The notes: generated by a model from the letters alone, not told the origin. A DNA stretch of 62,114 nucleotides from an uncultured Clostridia bacterium (GCA_934130085.1 CAKOXK010000010.1:1-62114), one strand, 5' to 3'; positions 7,615-16,777 are shown, numbered from the stretch's first letter. Program-made: numbers and translations.

Positions 7615-9294
7615 TTAAGACATAGGTTATTTTTTTCACTTTTCTTTAGTTTGTTATTTACTATTTTCTATGTTTTTTTATTTGAAGAATTTCTTTTTTC
7701 TAGTTATATTAGTTATAATTCTGGAATTTTCTTATTTGATTTTATAGTTGATAATCAAACTTTATGGCTTTTTACAAGATTTTTATTTATATTTACTGCA
7801 TTTTTTGCTTCTTTTGCAATTTCTTACAGCTTACTACGTTCTTATTTTATTTCTTCTTTTTCAAATAAAAATATTAATAAGGTCCCTGTTTTCGGTTTGT
7901 TAGCTGGAAGAGATTCAGATAATAATGATGTGTATATTGATGATAAAAGTCTTTATAAAAATATTCTTATCACTGGTTCTATTGGTTCTGGCAAGACTTC
8001 GTCTGCTATGTATCCTTTTACTAGGCAATTAATTGAATATGAGGCTACCTCATTTCAGAGTAAGCTAGGTTTTCTTATTTTGGATGTTAAAGGAAATTAT
8101 TTTTCTAAGGTTTTAAGTTTTGCAAAATCTTGTAATCGTTTATCTGATGTTATAACAATTGAGGTTGGTGGTTTTTATAAGTATAATCCTCTTGATAAAC
8201 CTAATCTTTCTTCTTTTGTTCTTGCTAATCGTCTAAAAACAATTTTATTGTTGTTTTCCCCTAATAACTCAGAGTCTTATTGGCTTGATAAGGCTGAACA
8301 AGTTCTGGAATGTTTAATTGATTTTTGTAGAATTTACAATGATAATTATGTTTCTTTTGATGAAATTCACCGTTTAGTAACTGATTCTTCATACTTTAAT
8401 TTAATGTGTAAAAAAGCACGCACTGTTTTCGTATCTGGTAAACTTTCTAGAAAAAGTTGTTATTTATTGCTTCACGCAATTACTTTTCTCAATAATGACT
8501 TCTTTTCATTGGATGATAGAACTTTTAATTTATTGAAGTCCGAAATAACTCGTATTACCGATCTTTTTGTTTCTGATTATGCTGTTAATAAGACTTTTTG
8601 CCCTAAGAAAAGCGATGTTAATTTCTATGGTTTTAAAGATGTAATAAATAATGGGAAAATTGTTGTTCTAAATATGAATATTGCCAAATTTAAAAATTTA
8701 TCTCGTGTTATTGCTGCTTACTTGAAATTAGATTTTCAGACCGATGTTTTATCTACTCTTTCTTCATCTAGATTTAACAAGTTTAAAAGGACTACTTGCT
8801 TTCTTTCTGATGAATATCAAGAATATGTTACTTCTTCCGACGCTGATTTTTTTTCTCAATCTAGAGAGGCTAAGTGTATTAATATTGTGTCTACTCAAAG
8901 CTATACTTCTATTATTAATGCTCTTCAAAATCAAAATTCTGCAAAAGTTATTATTCAAAATTTGGTTAATAAGTTTTGGTTTAGAAGCGATGATATTTTT
9001 ACTATTGAGGATGCCCAAAAACAGATTGGTAAGGAAGATAAGAAAAAGGTTTCAAGAACTTTCTCTGAGAGTGCTAGGTCTAGTTCTTATTCATTTATAA
9101 CTCGCAACTTTTCTTCGGATAATTCTTCTCTTTCTGAAAGCGTTAATTCATATATTCAAAATGATTATATATATGATTATAGCTATTTTACTCAGAGACT
9201 TCATACTTTTTCTTGTTTATCTTTTATTTCTGATGAGAATACTTCTAGAATTCTTCGTTTAAATATGATTCCGTATTTTAAGACACCTTTTTAG
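7615..9294 (+). CDS. VirD4/TraG-like type IV coupling ATPase
   Basis: An inner-membrane ATPase of the VirD4/TraG/TraD family, which recruits substrates to a type IV secretion channel. Two N-terminal hydrophobic segments are followed (numbering from the TTG at 7651) by Walker A GSIGSGKT (109-116), LILDVKGNY, and Walker B DEYQ (387-390) with the downstream STQSY motif. An all-alpha region lies in between. The ribosome-binding site AAGGAGGTG (7600-7608) is far from TTG 7651, but 8 nt from codon TTA at 7615, which would add MRHRLFFSLFFS-like positive-then-hydrophobic residues. The true start is therefore 7615 (non-standard) or 7651. Neighbouring genes encode other T4SS subunits; no relaxase is present. 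Confidence 0.85.
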   Translation, partial: LRHRLFFSLFFSLLFTIFYVFLFEEFLFSSYISYNSGIFLFDFIVDNQTLWLFTRFLFIFTAFFASFAISYSLLRSYFISSFSNKNINKVPVFGLLAGRDSDNNDVYIDDKSLYKNILITGSIGSGKTSSAMYPFTRQLIEYEATSFQSKLGFLILDVKGNYFSKVLSFAKSCNRLSDVITIEVGGFYKYNPLDKPNLSSFVLANRLKTILLLFSPNNSESYWLDKAEQVLECLIDFCRIYNDNYVSFDEIHRLVTDSSYFNLMCKKARTVFVSGKLSRKSCYLLLHAITFLNNDFFSLDDRTFNLLKSEITRITDLFVSDYAVNKTFCPKKSDVNFYGFKDVINNGKIVVLNMNIAKFKNLSRVIAAYLKLDFQTDVLSTLSSSRFNKFKRTTCFLSDEYQEYVTSSDADFFSQSREAKCINIVSTQSYTSIINALQNQNSAKVIIQNLVNKFWFRSDDIFTIEDAQKQIGKEDKKKVSRTFSESARSSSYSFITRNFSSDNSSLSESVNSYIQNDYIYDYSYFTQRLHTFSCLSFISDENTSRILRLNMIPYFKTPF

Positions 9295-9340
9295 CATTTT
9301 TGAATTAGCTTTTTATTATTTTAGTTTTATTGGAGGTTTT

Positions 9341-9676
9341 ATGAAAGTTAAAAAAATTCTATTTAAATTATTATTTATAACTTGTTTTATTTGCATTTTG
9401 TTTTTTTGCATTCAGAGCTATACTCTTGCTTTTACGCCTAAAATTGTTAATAAGCTTTCTGACGCTTTTGATGATATTCAAAGTTGGCTTATTAAATTGT
9501 CAACACCGGCTGCTGCCGTAGCTGTTGGAGTAGGATTATTTATGAAAAAGTTTAGTTTTGGTGATGAGGAACGTATGCGCATGGCTAAAAAAGTTATTCG
9601 TGGTTCTTTAGTTTCTTACGGAGTTCTACTTGCCCTTGACTTAATTTTATCAGCAATTAAATCTTTAATTGGTTAG
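9341..9676 (+). CDS. VirB2/TrbC-like pilin subunit
   Basis: A 111-aa protein with a signal-like N-terminal helix (residues 5-31, ending near TLAF) and two further hydrophobic helices separated by a short charged loop (KKFSFGDEERMRMAKK). This is the layout of VirB2/TrbC-type subunits in Gram-positive conjugation systems. The second helix is rich in Ala, Gly and Val (PAAAVAVGVGLFM). It has a GGAGG ribosome-binding site and follows the coupling ATPase by 46 bp in the same operon. VirB2-type proteins form the pilus or channel lining. The assignment rests on size, topology and context rather than on a diagnostic motif. Confidence 0.7.
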   Translation: MKVKKILFKLLFITCFICILFFCIQSYTLAFTPKIVNKLSDAFDDIQSWLIKLSTPAAAVAVGVGLFMKKFSFGDEERMRMAKKVIRGSLVSYGVLLALDLILSAIKSLIG

Positions 9677-9712
9677 TTCTTTAAATTTTTAATTTTTTAA
9701 GGAGGTTTTTAT

Positions 9713-10573
9713 TTGGAGCAAAGTGAAGTTGTAAGCATTATTATTCAGACTATTAATACTATTTTTAGTAATCTCTTTTCTTCTATTGATAATAGTATGT
9801 ATGATTCTTTAGATTATTATGTTTTTATTGATGATAGTATTTTGTCTAACGACATTTTTAGAGATTTGCTTGGTTTTAACGGAAAAAGTGGTTTTTTATA
9901 TCTTGCAGATGCTATGTTGGTTGGTATTGCACTGTTTTATGTTGTACGTTTTTATTATTCTAATATAGTTGATTCTCGAATTGAAAAACCTAGTCAATTT
10001 ATATTTAAATTACTTATTTTTGCTTTTTTTATAAATTTTTCATATTTTATTGTTGAAGAATTTTTAAAAATATTTAATTTATTTACCCTTTCGATTCAGT
10101 CTATCGGTAAAGATATTTGCCATATTGATATTAATTTTGCTGAACTTATTATTACTATTAATAATATCTTATCTTCGAATTCTGAAGAATTTAATATTTT
10201 TTCTTTTGATGGAATAATTAAGAGTTTTGTAACTTTTGGTTTAGTTAATCTTCTTATTATATATTCTATAAGATTCATTCTAGTACAAGTTCTCATTTTA
10301 TTTACACCTTTTGCGTTTTTAAGTGTTATCAGCTCATCCTCTAGTTGGATTTTTAAAGCATGGTTGCATAGTATGCTTGCTCTTATGTTCGTACAATTAT
10401 TCGTTCCACTTGTTTTAATTGTTATTTTTATGGTTAAAGAAACTAAGCTACTTTTTGTTGGCGGAATCTATGCTCTTTCTAAAATTAATGATTATGTTAG
10501 AGAAATGTTTGGAGGTATTTCTATTGATGTTTCATCAAATATTTCTGGAATGATATCGATGTTAAAAAAATAA
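9713..10573 (+). CDS. VirB6/TrbL-like polytopic channel protein
   Basis: A 286-aa multi-spanning membrane protein with about five to six hydrophobic segments. The central loop has low similarity to anything known. The region around residues 185-245 (LFTPFAFLSVISSSSSWIFKAWLHSMLALMF in context) is the part typical of TrbL/VirB6 proteins, where a Trp and a polar stretch sit between helices. Starts at TTG 9713, with AAGGAGG 7 nt upstream. VirB6 homologues form part of the inner-membrane channel of type IV secretion systems. It sits between the pilin-like gene and the PrgI-like gene, which supports the call. Confidence 0.7.
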   Translation: MEQSEVVSIIIQTINTIFSNLFSSIDNSMYDSLDYYVFIDDSILSNDIFRDLLGFNGKSGFLYLADAMLVGIALFYVVRFYYSNIVDSRIEKPSQFIFKLLIFAFFINFSYFIVEEFLKIFNLFTLSIQSIGKDICHIDINFAELIITINNILSSNSEEFNIFSFDGIIKSFVTFGLVNLLIIYSIRFILVQVLILFTPFAFLSVISSSSSWIFKAWLHSMLALMFVQLFVPLVLIVIFMVKETKLLFVGGIYALSKINDYVREMFGGISIDVSSNISGMISMLKK

Positions 10574-10627
10574 TTTTAGTTTAGATTGAATTTTTGATTT
10601 AAGTTTGAATTTAAAGGAGGTATAGGT

Positions 10628-10906
10628 TTGAAATTTATTTTTCCTAAAAATTATAATTTTAAAAATAAGTTTTTGGGCTTTATTGATTACCCTACTGCAA
10701 TTTTTAATGTTATAATGTTATTTTTGCTTTGGTCATTTTCTAAAATTTTATTTAAAAGTTTAATGATTCGTTGTTTATTTATTATTTTATTGTACTTTCC
10801 TTTTCTTCTTTTTTGCATTATAGGTTTTAACGGAGAAAACGTTTTATATATACTTTACTATATACTTAAATTTTTAATTAGGCCAAAATTATATTTATAT
10901 AAGTAG
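10628..10906 (+). CDS. PrgI/VirB3-like membrane protein
   Basis: A 92-aa protein with two hydrophobic helices (about 22-45 and 48-68) and a C-terminal FNGENVLYIL...RPKLYLYK segment. This resembles the PrgI family, the Gram-positive counterpart of VirB3. PrgI/VirB3 works directly with the VirB4 ATPase; here VirB4 lies 8 kb away on the other strand. Start is TTG 10628 after AAAGGAGG. It is the last gene of the plus-strand secretion block and no terminator is obvious after it. The call relies on length, topology and gene order. Confidence 0.65.
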   Translation: MKFIFPKNYNFKNKFLGFIDYPTAIFNVIMLFLLWSFSKILFKSLMIRCLFIILLYFPFLLFCIIGFNGENVLYILYYILKFLIRPKLYLYK

Positions 10907-11213
10907 CTATATAAAAATCAATTATAAAACTTATATATAAATATGCAAATTACAATTGATTGTAATTATATATAAATTCATGTTGGTGACAAGTGTTTAT
11001 AAATTAACATTGATATAAGTATATATAAATTGATGTTTACAACTTAAAATATATATAAATTTATATTATGTCAATTTTTTTAGATATTTTCTCAAATGAT
11101 ATATTAGACAAATTATCACAAGTGAAGCATAACTTATAAATATATATAAATTAATATTGTTGTAAATTGTCGTTTTTAATGGTATAATGCACATTGTATG
11201 GAGGTAAATATTT
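10907..11213. other. AT-rich intergenic region with iteron-like repeats
   Basis: There is no ORF. The region holds five to six copies of the core TATATAAATT (near 10931, 10965, 10996, 11019, 11048 and 11138), then the dnaD promoter. Several copies are followed by ATG or ATATTG. Such clusters can be initiator or repressor binding sites or simply AT-rich drift. Confidence 0.55.
11160..11188 (+). promoter_or_regulatory. Promoter of dnaD-dnaI operon
   Basis: -35 TTGTAA (11160-11165), 17 bp, -10 TATAAT (11183-11188). GGAGG follows, then the ATG at 11214. The last AT-rich repeat copy abuts the -35. Confidence 0.65.
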
Positions 11214-12185
11214 ATGAAAATTGAGCAAAATGATTCATCTTTAATTCTTTCACAAACATCTATTCCTGATGTGTTTTTTACTGAATATTTATCTCAAGCA
11301 AGTGGTGATGCAATAAAGGTTTATTTATATTTATACTTTCTTTCTAAATATGGCAAAGATATAAAAATTAATGATCTTGCTAAAAAATTGGATTTATCTT
11401 TGAAAGCAATTCAAGATTCTATTAAATATTGGGAGGGTGTTGGATTACTAATCAGAAAGAATCAAGGCTTTATTATTGCAAATATTCAGGAAATTGAAAT
11501 TAATAAACTCTATAAGCCAAAGGTTACAATTTCTCCAGAACATCTTGATGAAATTAAAGAGAATAAAAGTCGTGCCATGGCGATTGATACTATTAATAAT
11601 GAGTTTTTTCAGGGGGTTATGTCTCCTTCATGGTACAGTGATATCGATTTATGGTTTAAAAAATATGGTTTTTCTGAAGAGGTTATGATTGCTCTTTTTA
11701 GATTCTGTTTTAATAAATCTGCCCTATATCGTAATTACATAACCACTGTTGCAGAGGGTTGGTTTAAAAATAATGTTAAAACTTTTAATGACCTTGATTT
11801 ATACTTTCAAAAAGAGGAAAAGGTTAAAACTATTGAAAGTTCAATTAAGCGTAAGCTTAGACTTCCTAGAAATTTGTCTATTTATGAAGAAGCTTATGTC
11901 GAGAAGTGGAATATTACTTATGGCTACGATATGAGTATTATTGATATTGCTTTAAAACAAACTACTACAAAATATAATGTAAGTTTTGATTACTTTGATA
12001 AGCTTTTAACTGATTGGCATGAAAGAGGATTTATAAATTCTAGCCAAATTGAGTCATACATTGCGAGTCAAAAAACAAAGCCTGTTCAAAAAGTAGAGAA
12101 GAAAAGCACTACAACTTCTGGAGCTAATTTTGCTCAGAGAGAATATACAGATTTAGATAATTTTTACATAAATGTTAATAAATAA
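11214..12185 (+). CDS. DnaD-like replication initiation protein
   Basis: A 323-aa protein with an N-terminal winged-helix domain (residues about 15-95) and two C-terminal DnaD/DnaB_2 (DDBH2) repeats. Each repeat carries the YxxxIxxxW signature: YITTVAEGW near 171-179 and YFDKLLTDW near 262-270. DnaD-type proteins remodel origin DNA and help load the replicative helicase with DnaI/DnaC. It is followed 12 bp later by the helicase-loader gene, the same pair that sits near oriC in other Clostridia. DnaD-DnaC pairs also occur in phages and integrative elements, but the position beside gyrA and oriC favours the chromosomal pair. Confidence 0.85.
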   Translation: MKIEQNDSSLILSQTSIPDVFFTEYLSQASGDAIKVYLYLYFLSKYGKDIKINDLAKKLDLSLKAIQDSIKYWEGVGLLIRKNQGFIIANIQEIEINKLYKPKVTISPEHLDEIKENKSRAMAIDTINNEFFQGVMSPSWYSDIDLWFKKYGFSEEVMIALFRFCFNKSALYRNYITTVAEGWFKNNVKTFNDLDLYFQKEEKVKTIESSIKRKLRLPRNLSIYEEAYVEKWNITYGYDMSIIDIALKQTTTKYNVSFDYFDKLLTDWHERGFINSSQIESYIASQKTKPVQKVEKKSTTTSGANFAQREYTDLDNFYINVNK

Positions 12186-12197
12186 AGGAGGTTATTT

Positions 12198-13205
12198 TTG
12201 GACAATAATTTGAAACTTCTTTTAAGAGAATATGAACAAAAAAGAAATGCTTGCATTGCAGATGCCAATTCGAAAAAAAAGTCTGTTATGGAAAAATATC
12301 CAGAGCTTAATGAACTTGATTCTAATATGGCCAAACTTTCTATAAAGTCTATTCAATTGGTTTTAACTGGTTCTTCTAAAGATGAGATTAAAAATATAAA
12401 AGATAGAATCGAAGTTTTAAGAAAAGAAAAGTATAATTTTATAAAATCAAAACATATAGATGTTTCTGTTTTTAATCCTAAATTTGAATGTTCAAAATGC
12501 AATGATACTGGGTATATTTCAACTCCTAATGGCAATGTTTTATGCTCATGTATTAAGCAGAAACTTTATGACATTAATTACAATAATTCTAATATATATG
12601 ATTTGGAAAATCAAAACTTTGATAATTTTAAGTTGGACTTTTATTCTGATATTGCTAGCCCTGAGAAATATCATTCTAAACTTTCTCCACGTGAAAATAT
12701 CATGTCTATTAAAAAGACTTGTGAGAAATTTATTGAAAATTTTGATGATCCCTCAGAAAACAACTTGCTTTTTTGTGGAAATACTGGTCTTGGAAAAACT
12801 TTCTTATCAAGTTGCATAGCGAATGAATGTATAAAAAAAGGAAAGACTGTTTTATATCAAACTTCTCCTATTATGCTTGATAAAATTATTGATTATAAAT
12901 TTGGAAAGACCCAAAATGATATAGTTTCAACTATTTATTCTGTTGATTTATTAATTATTGATGATTTAGGTACAGAAACTAAAAACAGTTTGAAATTGAC
13001 TGAGTTATTTAACTTAATAAATTCTAGATTACTTAATCAAAATAATAAAATTACAAAAACAATAATTTCAACAAATTTAACGTTGCAAAATTTATATGAT
13101 AATTATGATGAAAGAATTGTTTCAAGGATTATAGGTAATTACAATGCTTGTTACTTTTTCGGTGAAGATATAAGAATTAAGAAAAAAATTGCACTAAAAA
13201 GATAA
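12198..13205 (+). CDS. DnaI/DnaC-like helicase loader (AAA+ ATPase)
   Basis: A 335-aa AAA+ protein. The N-terminal half has a coiled region and a zinc-binding site with Cys98, Cys101, Cys116 and Cys118, as in DnaI. The ATPase core has Walker A GNTGLGKT (194-201) and Walker B LLIIDDLGTE (251-260). A C-terminal arginine region (ERIVSRIIGN) fits the sensor/finger. These proteins load the DnaB helicase at the origin. Starts at TTG 12198 after AAGGAGG and is co-transcribed with the DnaD-like gene. Convergent with gyrA through a shared hairpin terminator. Confidence 0.9.
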   Translation: MDNNLKLLLREYEQKRNACIADANSKKKSVMEKYPELNELDSNMAKLSIKSIQLVLTGSSKDEIKNIKDRIEVLRKEKYNFIKSKHIDVSVFNPKFECSKCNDTGYISTPNGNVLCSCIKQKLYDINYNNSNIYDLENQNFDNFKLDFYSDIASPEKYHSKLSPRENIMSIKKTCEKFIENFDDPSENNLLFCGNTGLGKTFLSSCIANECIKKGKTVLYQTSPIMLDKIIDYKFGKTQNDIVSTIYSVDLLIIDDLGTETKNSLKLTELFNLINSRLLNQNNKITKTIISTNLTLQNLYDNYDERIVSRIIGNYNACYFFGEDIRIKKKIALKR

Positions 13206-13290
13206 TTTTAAGAAAAGTTAAAACCTAATAATTTCTTTAAAAAACAATTATAATAATAATTAAAAGAACAATTAAAAGAATAATTAAAAA

Positions 13291-13326
13291 ATAAGCACTA
13301 ATAACTAATATTAGTGCTTATTTTTG
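13291..13326. terminator. Bidirectional terminator between dnaI and gyrA
   Basis: ATAAGCACTAATA (13291-13303) pairs perfectly with 13309-13321, flanked by A-rich and TTTTTG tracts. It serves both convergent genes. Confidence 0.85.
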
Positions 13327-15810
13327 TTATTTATCAGATTCTACATCCTCTGTTTCTTCTGATATAGTTTCTATACTTACTACTTTTCCTCCATCGTTTG
13401 TTCTCATTAATGTAACACCTTGTGTATTTCTTCCAAGAACACTTATTTCTTTTGATTTTATTCTGATAACCGTTCCTTTATCAGTAATCATCATAACGTC
13501 TTCTTCTTCATTTGCAATTTTTATTCCAACTATATCTCCTGTTTTTGGCGTAATTTTGTATGTTATAACTCCTTTGCCTCCTCTAGTTTGTACTCTGTAT
13601 TCTTCAAGCTCTGTTCTCTTTCCGAATCCATTTTCTGTAATCGCAAGCAACGTACCAACTTTTCTATCGGCAATTGGCTCCATTCCTATAACTATATCAT
13701 CTTTATCAAGTCTAATTCCTATTACCCCTTGTGCTGTTCTTCCCATTGGTCTTACATCGTTTTCACCAAATGTAATACACATTCCTTTTTTAGTAACAAG
13801 AACTACATCATCTTTTCCATCTGTAAGTCTTACATCTATTAATTCATCATCATCTTTTAATGTGATACCAATTAATCCTGTTTTCTTTCCAGAATCATAT
13901 TCTGTAAGTTTCGTTTTCTTGATAAATCCTTTTTTTGTAGCCATTAATAAGTATTTGTCTTCTTCGAATTTCTTTATTGGAATTACTGTTGTAATTTTTT
14001 CTCCACCATCAAGTGCTAATAGGTTTACTATAGCTGTTCCTTTTGCCGTTCTACCACCTTCAGGTATTTCAAATCCTCTAAGTCTGTATAACTTACCTTT
14101 GTTGCTAAAGAACAAGATTATATCGTGAGTAGAAGCTGAGAATATTTGTTTTACAAAATCTTCTTCTCTAGTGGTTATACCCGTAATGCCCTTTCCTCCT
14201 CTTCTTTGGCTTCTGTATGTATCAACTGGCATCCTTTTAATATACCCAAAGTGAGTTAGTGCAATTATTGATTGTTCTTCTTTAATTAAATCCTCGTCTG
14301 TGAATTCTCCCTCTGCTGCAACAATTTTTGTTTTTCTTTCATCACCAAACTTTTCGATAATTTGAAGTGATTCTTCTTTTATAATATCATCAACTAATTT
14401 ATCTGATGCAAGTATTTCTCTTAAATGAGCGATTAATTCCATCAATTGTTTGTATTCTTCTTCAATTTTTTCTCTTTGTAAACCTGATAGTGTTTTTAAT
14501 CTCATATCAAGAATTGCTTGTGCTTGAATATCATCAAGACCAAATCTTTGCATTAATTGTTCTTTTGGATCATCATAAGAACCTCTAATTATTCTGATAA
14601 CTTCATCAATATTATCAATAGCTATTCTTAATCCTTCTAATATATGCGCTCTGGCTAATGCCTTGTCTAGATCAAATTTAGTTCTACGTAGAATTACTTC
14701 TTTTCTGTGACTTATAAAGTATTCAATACATTGTCTTAGAGTAAGAATCTTTGGTTCACCGTTTACAAGTGCAAGCATTATAATTCCAAAAGAAGCTTGC
14801 ATTTGTGTGTTTTTAAATAATTGATTTAGTATTACTTTTGCATTTGCGTCTCTCTTAAGTTCTATAACAACTCTTACTTTTTCTTCTCTATCAGATTCAT
14901 CTCTAACCTCTGATATTCCTTCAATTTTCTTTTCTCTTGCTAGGTCATTTATATCCACTATTAATTTTGCTTTATTTACTTGATATGGTAATGATGTTAC
15001 AATTATTTTTTGTCTATTTCCAGCCATTTCTTCTATTTCTGCTTCAGCTCTTAATGTGATTTTTCCTTTACCTGTAAGATATGCTTGTTTTATTCCATCT
15101 CTTCCAAGAATTGTTGCACCCGTAGGGAAATCTGGTCCTTTAACGATTTGGAATAGTTCGTCATCTGAAAGTTCTTCGCCATTTTCTCTCTTTTCAAGAA
15201 TTTTAATAACAGCGTTTAATATTTCATTTAAATTATGAGGTGGTATATTTGTTGCCATACCAACTGCAATACCAGATGAACCATTTACTAATAATGCTGG
15301 AAGTCTTGTTGGTAGTACTGTTGGCTCTTGTCTTATACCATCAAAGTTTGGCATAAAGTCTACGGTATTTTTTTCAATATCAGCCAACATTGTTTCTGCA
15401 ATTTTTGACATTCTTGCTTCTGTGTAACGGTATGCAGCAGCTCCATCACCATCAATTGAGCCAAAGTTTCCATGTCCATCAATTAATGGGTATCTCATTG
15501 AAAAGTCTTGAGCTAATCTTACCATTGCATCATAAACTGACGCATCACCATGTGGATGATATCTACCTAAAACGTCACCAACTGTTGTTGCTGATTTTCT
15601 GTAAGGCTTTTCAGTTGTTAAACCATCTTCGTACATGGTATAAAGAATTCTTCTATGAACTGGCTTTAGACCATCTCTAACATCTGGAAGTGCACGTTGT
15701 ACAATAACGCTCATGGCATAATCAATATATGCGGTCTTCATTTCATCAACAATTTCTCTGTTAATTATTTTTCCTTCTTGGAAGTCCTCTTCGTTATTTT
15801 TGTTGTCCAT
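13327..15810 (-). CDS. gyrA: DNA gyrase subunit A
   Basis: An 827-aa type II topoisomerase subunit that cuts and rejoins DNA during ATP-driven negative supercoiling with GyrB. The catalytic tyrosine is Tyr129 in AAYRYTEARMS. The quinolone pocket reads HPHGDASVYDAMVRLAQDF with Ala90 and Asp94. The C-terminal beta-pinwheel follows, with the GyrA box QRRGGKG that separates gyrase from topoisomerase IV. Ends in an acidic tail. Gene order is unusual: gyrA is 5 kb from gyrB, with secretion genes in between. The -35 of its promoter overlaps the terminator of nothing upstream but the hairpin at 15865-15903. Confidence 0.98.
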   Translation of the reverse strand: MDNKNNEEDFQEGKIINREIVDEMKTAYIDYAMSVIVQRALPDVRDGLKPVHRRILYTMYEDGLTTEKPYRKSATTVGDVLGRYHPHGDASVYDAMVRLAQDFSMRYPLIDGHGNFGSIDGDGAAAYRYTEARMSKIAETMLADIEKNTVDFMPNFDGIRQEPTVLPTRLPALLVNGSSGIAVGMATNIPPHNLNEILNAVIKILEKRENGEELSDDELFQIVKGPDFPTGATILGRDGIKQAYLTGKGKITLRAEAEIEEMAGNRQKIIVTSLPYQVNKAKLIVDINDLAREKKIEGISEVRDESDREEKVRVVIELKRDANAKVILNQLFKNTQMQASFGIIMLALVNGEPKILTLRQCIEYFISHRKEVILRRTKFDLDKALARAHILEGLRIAIDNIDEVIRIIRGSYDDPKEQLMQRFGLDDIQAQAILDMRLKTLSGLQREKIEEEYKQLMELIAHLREILASDKLVDDIIKEESLQIIEKFGDERKTKIVAAEGEFTDEDLIKEEQSIIALTHFGYIKRMPVDTYRSQRRGGKGITGITTREEDFVKQIFSASTHDIILFFSNKGKLYRLRGFEIPEGGRTAKGTAIVNLLALDGGEKITTVIPIKKFEEDKYLLMATKKGFIKKTKLTEYDSGKKTGLIGITLKDDDELIDVRLTDGKDDVVLVTKKGMCITFGENDVRPMGRTAQGVIGIRLDKDDIVIGMEPIADRKVGTLLAITENGFGKRTELEEYRVQTRGGKGVITYKITPKTGDIVGIKIANEEEDVMMITDKGTVIRIKSKEISVLGRNTQGVTLMRTNDGGKVVSIETISEETEDVESDK

Positions 15811-15845
15811 TTTCTACCTCTTTTCATCGTTTTTAACCTAGATGT

Positions 15846-15874
15846 ATTATACTAAACGGGTCAAAAAAAAGCAA
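15846..15874 (-). promoter_or_regulatory. Promoter of gyrA
   Basis: On the minus strand, -35 TTGCTT (15869-15874), 17 bp, -10 TATAAT (15846-15851). The -35 lies within the hairpin arm of the upstream terminator. Confidence 0.6.
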
Positions 15875-15903
15875 GGATTTTTTCGACTTTTTCTTGCTTT
15901 TTT
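15865..15903 (-). terminator. Terminator between the unknown gene (15922) and gyrA
   Basis: An AAAAAAGCAAG arm and a CTTGCTTTTTT arm form a strong stem with a T run on the minus side, 20 bp after the stop of the 15922-16644 gene. Confidence 0.75.
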
Positions 15904-15921
15904 AGGCTTTTTCAGCTTTTT

Positions 15922-16644
15922 TCATACATTAAATACTAATTTTTTACTAAGCTCTAATTCTTCATTTGTAATGTTGAAATTACCTCCTTTATTTCTTACA
16001 AGTTGATGTAAATTTTTTATTTTCTCTGCTTCCAATATTGTATTTTTTATTGGTAAAATATTTTTTAATGCTTCATTTATTTTTTTATATTCTCTTTCCA
16101 TTCCAGTAAGATCATGTTTTTCAAAATAACCTTTCCAATTATTTTCGTATTTTCCTAAAAGTTCTGCTGCATTTAATTGATCATTAAAATTTTTCTCTAT
16201 GTTTGATTCAATTGTATTTACTATTATGTTCTTTCCGCTCTTTAATATTTTTCCAATATCGTTTGGAATAAGCTTTGTTTGAACACCTTTATTTATTCCG
16301 TAGGTTAAAGCTTCTGATATACTATCAATTATTCCTCCACTTTTTATTGCATTATGTGCTTGAGAGATATTATCAAAGTCACCTGTTACAATTCCTGTAA
16401 CGCTTTTTCCTAAATCAATTGCAGAAGATATAGCCTGCTTTGCTCCTGATTTAAAACCTCCATCTATAATAGCATCTTTTATTTTTATGACTTCATCTTC
16501 TATCACGTTTGGTAACAATGCTCTTATTCCTGTATTAAGCCCCATATTTATAACTTTCCACAATGTAGAATCTAAAAATTTATTTTGTCTAACACTTAGA
16601 TTTTTCTCATTTATATTAATGTCATTATTTAATGTCAGTTCCAT
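15922..16644 (-). CDS. Unknown protein following the TadZ-like gene (possible secretion substrate)
   Basis: A 240-aa protein that I do not recognise. It has no signal peptide or clear transmembrane helix. The N-terminus is Asn-rich (MELTLNNDININ), the middle (residues about 50-140) is a series of small-residue amphipathic helices with many Gly, Ala, Ser and Ile (GFKSGAKQAISSAIDLG, SVTGIVTGDF), and the C-terminus is charged and helical. An AAAGGA ribosome-binding site precedes the ATG. It is the last gene of the minus-strand secretion block, 133 bp after the TadZ-like gene, and ends at a terminator. Its position and membrane-active-looking helices suit a secreted or accessory protein of the system; this is inference. 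Confidence 0.7.
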   Translation of the reverse strand: MELTLNNDININEKNLSVRQNKFLDSTLWKVINMGLNTGIRALLPNVIEDEVIKIKDAIIDGGFKSGAKQAISSAIDLGKSVTGIVTGDFDNISQAHNAIKSGGIIDSISEALTYGINKGVQTKLIPNDIGKILKSGKNIIVNTIESNIEKNFNDQLNAAELLGKYENNWKGYFEKHDLTGMEREYKKINEALKNILPIKNTILEAEKIKNLHQLVRNKGGNFNITNEELELSKKLVFNV

Positions 16645-16777
16645 GTTTTTTCCTTTCTTAAATTTTAATTATAAGATTATTATATTTATTTAATTAATTT
16701 TTAGCTATATTAATTTATTTGTATTTCTAATGCACCTATATTTTTAATTTATTTATATTTCTAATTTTTTTATATTT

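Noticed and set aside
11214..13205. DnaD-DnaI pair as part of a phage or integrative element
   Set aside because: The pair commonly sits near oriC in Clostridia, and no integrase, phage or relaxase gene accompanies it.
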